A stretch of 8,888 nt of DNA, from contig JABJIU010000036.1 in NCBI GenBank assembly GCA_018661145.1, positions 1 to 8,888 on the forward strand. Direction: 5' to 3'. Position numbers and translations under genes: made by a program. A model generated the notes under the pieces. That model was not told the origin of the DNA, ran no database searches, and saw only the letters and a program-made list of their open reading frames with translations. This document shows positions 6,461-8,888 of the stretch, in pieces (positions within the stretch are counted from its first letter, which is position 1; each line of letters begins with the position of its first letter). Origin of the DNA: Pseudomonadota bacterium. GTDB lineage: Bacteria; Pseudomonadota; Gammaproteobacteria; Arenicellales; UBA868.

Positions 6461-7461
6461 CAGTTCCCGGTGGCCGAGGCGATCTGCTCTGCCAACTCAA
6501 ACACCGACATTGCGTAGTTCTGACTTCGGTTATATCGGGTAATCACAAAGAAGTTATGGTGGCCCAGGCGATGATCCGCACCGAGCTTTCCCTCAAAGCG
6601 CATAACACCGACCTTGTCTTCCGCATCTCCCGATACCGCAATATCAAGCGCCTGAACAGCCGGAATCGGCGAGTTCGGGCTCAACTTACGTGTGACCATG
6701 GCATCGAGCGCCGCGGGAGCGTTGAGGACCCGAGTGACAATTGCTTCGCCGGGGCGCCAGTGGTGTCGGGCCAGATAATTGGCCGCACTGCCGATCGCAT
6801 CCGCCACGCTGTTTAGAAGATCAGCCCGGCCATCACCGTCAAAATCAACAGCGTAACTACGGTAACTGCTGGGCATAAACTGGGGTATACCCATGGCACC
6901 GGCATAGGACCCTCTGACCGTCAAGGGATCCAGACCCTGCTCTGCCGACAACTGCATGAAATGCTCCAACTCGGAAGAGAAGAATTTGCTTCGGCGTGGG
7001 TATTCCACCGAAAGCGTGACCAGACTGTCCAGCACCCGAAGACTGCCCAGCACCTTCCCGTAACGGGTCTCGATACCAATAATGGCCACAATGATCTCGG
7101 CGGGGACACCAAAACGCTCTTCGGCCCTGGACAGAATGCCAGCGTGCTGCTTCAAAAACTGAATCCCGCCATTTATAGACGCGGGATTGACAAAAAGCGA
7201 CTGGTACCGATGCCAGGAAAGCCTTTCGGCGGGCCGGTTCATTGCGTCGATAATCTTCGACTGGATTTTGGCGTCGCGAAACCATTCCTTCATCTGCTCG
7301 CGTTCAAGCCCCTCGGTCCCGTCCAGCCGATCTGCCAACTCGGCCAGTTGTGGATATTTCTCAAGAGAAACCGCGAAGACCGGGGATGCCATCACCACCA
7401 GGGCGCTGACTGCGCCAGCGAGCCACAATCGTACTTCCGAAAGTCCACCTTTATGAATCAC
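6460..7461 (-). CDS. mltB: Lytic murein transglycosylase B (MltB/SltB1 type)
   Basis: A 333-aa family GH103 lytic transglycosylase that cleaves peptidoglycan glycan strands to 1,6-anhydroMurNAc products in the periplasm. The catalytic glutamate is E131 in GIETRYG. The family segments GSYAGAMGIPQFMPSSY (184-200) and DFDGDG (206-211) are intact; the latter matches the Ca-binding EF-hand-like loop of E. coli Slt35. The N-terminus is an ordinary Sec signal (hydrophobic 12-28, ending VFA near 30) with no cysteine, so unlike E. coli MltB it should be soluble, as SltB1 of Pseudomonas is. The GTG start at 7461 is well supported by GAGGAG with a 6-nt spacer. The gene begins 10 nt after the rodA stop and overlaps rlpA by one base. 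Placement between rodA and rlpA also matches Pseudomonas sltB1. Family certain; symbol could equally be sltB1. Confidence 0.95.
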   Translation of the reverse strand: MIHKGGLSEVRLWLAGAVSALVVMASPVFAVSLEKYPQLAELADRLDGTEGLEREQMKEWFRDAKIQSKIIDAMNRPAERLSWHRYQSLFVNPASINGGIQFLKQHAGILSRAEERFGVPAEIIVAIIGIETRYGKVLGSLRVLDSLVTLSVEYPRRSKFFSSELEHFMQLSAEQGLDPLTVRGSYAGAMGIPQFMPSSYRSYAVDFDGDGRADLLNSVADAIGSAANYLARHHWRPGEAIVTRVLNAPAALDAMVTRKLSPNSPIPAVQALDIAVSGDAEDKVGVMRFEGKLGADHRLGHHNFFVITRYNRSQNYAMSVFELAEQIASATGN

Positions 7462-7467
7462 CCTACT

Positions 7468-7473
7468 CTCCTC
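7468..7473 (-). promoter_or_regulatory. Strong ribosome binding site for mltB (GTG start)
   Basis: GAGGAG sits 6 nt before the GTG at 7459-7461 and overlaps the rodA TGA stop (7472-7474). It is the best Shine-Dalgarno match in the operon and fixes the GTG as the start. Confidence 0.75.
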
Positions 7474-8551
7474 ACGTCATCAGTCGACGTCTTGCGTGCA
7501 TCCCCATAATCATGCCGAAACCCGCCATCAGAGTCAGCATGGAGGTGCCTCCATAACTGACCAGCGGCAACGGGACACCAACGATCGGGAGAATGCCCGA
7601 AACCATCCCAAGATTAACAAACAAATAAAAGAAAAACGTCAGTGCCAGTGCCCCCATCAGCAGACGGGAGTAGGTTTCCCGGGTGTGGTATGCCATGACC
7701 AGACACCGGCCGACAATAAAAAGATAGAGAACCACCAACATCAAAACACCGATCAGCCCAAACTCTTCGGCAAAGACTGCGAAAATGAAATCGGTACTGC
7801 GTTCGGGGATGAATTCGAGATGGGACTGACTTCCTTCCAGCCAGCCCTTACCCCAGACGCCGGCTGACCCGATAGCAATCTGCGCCTGGATGGTCTGATA
7901 GCCGCTCCCGAGAGGGTCCGCGAAAGGATCAAACAGAGTTAGGATTCTTTGCTGCTGATAGCCGTCAAGGCGTAACCACAGAAAAGGCGCCAACGCCGCG
8001 AGCGCCGCGAAAAGCATCATGATGTGGCGCCAACGAATCCCGCCCAAAAATACCACAATCATCCCCGAAACCATCAGCATGATCGCGGTACCTAGATCAG
8101 GCTGCACCACGACAAGGCCCGCCGGAACCAGCGTAACCATCACCGCCGCCAGTACCACCGTGAAGCGCGGTGGCAGCCGGCCGCGGGTCAGCAACCACGC
8201 CACCGCCATCGGCACAGCCAATTTCATCAGTTCAGAGGGTTGAAAACGGACCAGGCCGAGATCCAGCCAGCGTTGCGCCCCTTTTACGGTCACGCCGACA
8301 AAAAGAACGCCGAGCAGCGCAACCAGGCCAATGAGAAAAAGATGCGGTGAGAGACGCCTTAGCGTCTCCGGAGAAACCTGGGCCAGAATCACCATCGCAA
8401 CGAGGGAGACTCCCAGACGAATCGCCTGTCGCATCATGACATCCCAATCCTGGTCGGAAGCGCTGAAAATGACCACGAGTCCAAGCGCCGAGAGAAAGAG
8501 CAGCGCAATCAGTAGCGGCCCGTCCAGATGCAATGTCCTACCCGAAAACAT
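7472..8551 (-). CDS. rodA: Rod-shape SEDS glycosyltransferase RodA
   Basis: RodA is the peptidoglycan glycan polymerase of the elongasome, an inner-membrane SEDS protein that works with PBP2 on lipid II. The 359-aa product has about ten hydrophobic membrane segments. It carries the SEDS signatures KGAQRWLDLG (90-99), FQPSELMK (103-110), QPDLGTA (150-156), the large periplasmic-loop motif HLEFIPERSTDFIF (244-257), and GVPLPLVSYGGTSM (325-338). D254 in STDFIF aligns with the aspartate regarded as catalytic in the family. The ATG at 8551 is supported by GGGGAG 4 nt upstream. It overlaps the end of mrdA by 14 nt, a coupling seen for this pair elsewhere. Length and motifs point to RodA rather than FtsW, and the PBP2 neighbour agrees. 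Confidence 0.97.
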   Translation of the reverse strand: MFSGRTLHLDGPLLIALLFLSALGLVVIFSASDQDWDVMMRQAIRLGVSLVAMVILAQVSPETLRRLSPHLFLIGLVALLGVLFVGVTVKGAQRWLDLGLVRFQPSELMKLAVPMAVAWLLTRGRLPPRFTVVLAAVMVTLVPAGLVVVQPDLGTAIMLMVSGMIVVFLGGIRWRHIMMLFAALAALAPFLWLRLDGYQQQRILTLFDPFADPLGSGYQTIQAQIAIGSAGVWGKGWLEGSQSHLEFIPERSTDFIFAVFAEEFGLIGVLMLVVLYLFIVGRCLVMAYHTRETYSRLLMGALALTFFFYLFVNLGMVSGILPIVGVPLPLVSYGGTSMLTLMAGFGMIMGMHARRRLMT

Positions 8552-8888
8552 TGCTCTCCCCTTTAAGCGCTGCTCTTTGCAACTGCTTCTGAAAAAATCG
8601 ATCCATCACTTTCCGGGCGATCGGTGCTGCGGCTTTCGCACCACTGCCGCCGTTCTCGACCACCACCGCAATCGCGATCTGGGGTTTATCAGCCGGCGCG
8701 AAGGCGATAAACAGCGCGTGATCATGGAATTTCTCCGGAATCACGCTTTCGTCATATTCCTCGTCCTGACCAATGGCGATCACCTGCGCGGTGCCGGTTT
8801 TACCCGCGATCTGGTAAGGGCTCCGTCGCCCACTCGCCCGACCCGTGCCTCGTGGACTGTGCATGACCGCAGTCATGGCCTCCACGAC
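8538..8888 (-). CDS. mrdA: Penicillin-binding protein 2 (PBP2), C-terminal part only
   Basis: The last 116 codons of the elongasome transpeptidase PBP2, which cross-links the glycan made by RodA. The reading frame is open through the right edge (8886-8888 encodes Val), so the 5' part lies outside the window. Visible are AGKTGTAQ (27-34 of the fragment) with the KTG motif of the transpeptidase active site, FIAFAPADKPQIAIAVVVEN (62-81), and GGSGAKAAAPIARKVMDRF, which is typical of the C-terminal end of PBP2. The serine SxxK and SxN motifs are out of view. It ends TAG at 8538 and overlaps rodA by 14 nt. The adjacent rodA distinguishes it from FtsI/PBP3. Confidence 0.93.
   Translation of the reverse strand, partial: VVEAMTAVMHSPRGTGRASGRRSPYQIAGKTGTAQVIAIGQDEEYDESVIPEKFHDHALFIAFAPADKPQIAIAVVVENGGSGAKAAAPIARKVMDRFFQKQLQRAALKGESNVFG
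8556..8561 (-). promoter_or_regulatory. Ribosome binding site for rodA inside mrdA
   Basis: GGGGAG lies 4 nt before the rodA ATG (8549-8551), within the last codons of mrdA. It supports the annotated start and the 14-nt gene overlap. Confidence 0.65.

Noticed and set aside
6190..6816. 208-codon open frame on the plus strand across rlpA and mltB
   Set aside because: It is antisense to two well-supported genes with intact catalytic motifs. The product is Arg/Ser-rich low-information sequence typical of a shadow frame.
6961..7509. 182-codon open frame on the plus strand across mltB and the rodA end
   Set aside because: It is antisense to mltB and its strong ribosome site, with no domain recognised.
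1..8888. Mobile element, CRISPR array, tRNA/rRNA gene, phage or toxin-antitoxin system
   Set aside because: No transposase, integrase, repeat array or RNA gene was seen. Apart from the lptD-murU gap, nearly every base lies in a conserved envelope or lipoate gene.

Overview
This window is core chromosomal DNA from a Gammaproteobacterium and is devoted almost entirely to building the cell envelope. Four things support the placement: the LptD type (four cysteines with a C-terminal CC pair), MurU next to lptD, the MrdA/RodA/MltB/RlpA/DacA/DUF493/LipB gene order, and the protein sequences themselves. From memory, the order and the MurU link most resemble Pseudomonas and relatives rather than the enterics. 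I cannot name a genus. Coding density is very high. I see no mobile element, CRISPR array, tRNA or rRNA gene, and no sign of recent transfer.

Layout from left to right. Positions 15-2624 (minus) hold lptD, the outer-membrane LPS translocon; the left edge cuts off just after its stop codon. Positions 2655-2783 are the only sizeable non-coding gap. It lies between divergent genes and carries a -10-like element readable on both strands, plus a short hairpin in the presumed lptD leader. Positions 2784-3470 (plus) hold murU, for peptidoglycan sugar recycling. It runs tail to tail into lipB, with 36 bases between the stops and no convincing terminator. From 3507 to the right edge lies one tightly packed minus-strand operon, read right to left: mrdA (PBP2, 3' end only), rodA, mltB/sltB1-like, rlpA, dacA, a DUF493 (YbeD) gene and lipB.

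How the genes work together. RodA polymerises glycan and PBP2 cross-links it, forming the elongasome core. MltB and RlpA are lytic transglycosylases that cut glycan strands. DacA trims pentapeptides and so limits cross-linking. MurU returns recycled MurNAc-1-phosphate to the UDP-MurNAc pool. LptD places LPS in the outer leaflet. LipB, the odd metabolic member, moves octanoate onto lipoyl domains. Genes in the operon overlap or nearly touch (14-nt overlap, 10-nt gap, TGATG, GTGA/near-overlap, TGATG, 22-nt gap), which suggests one transcript with translational coupling.

I found no undescribed system. The points most worth a second look are an acidic insertion in the LptD periplasmic domain, murU without a neighbouring amgK, the symmetric -10 element between lptD and murU, several start-codon choices, and an MltB-family enzyme that lacks a lipobox.
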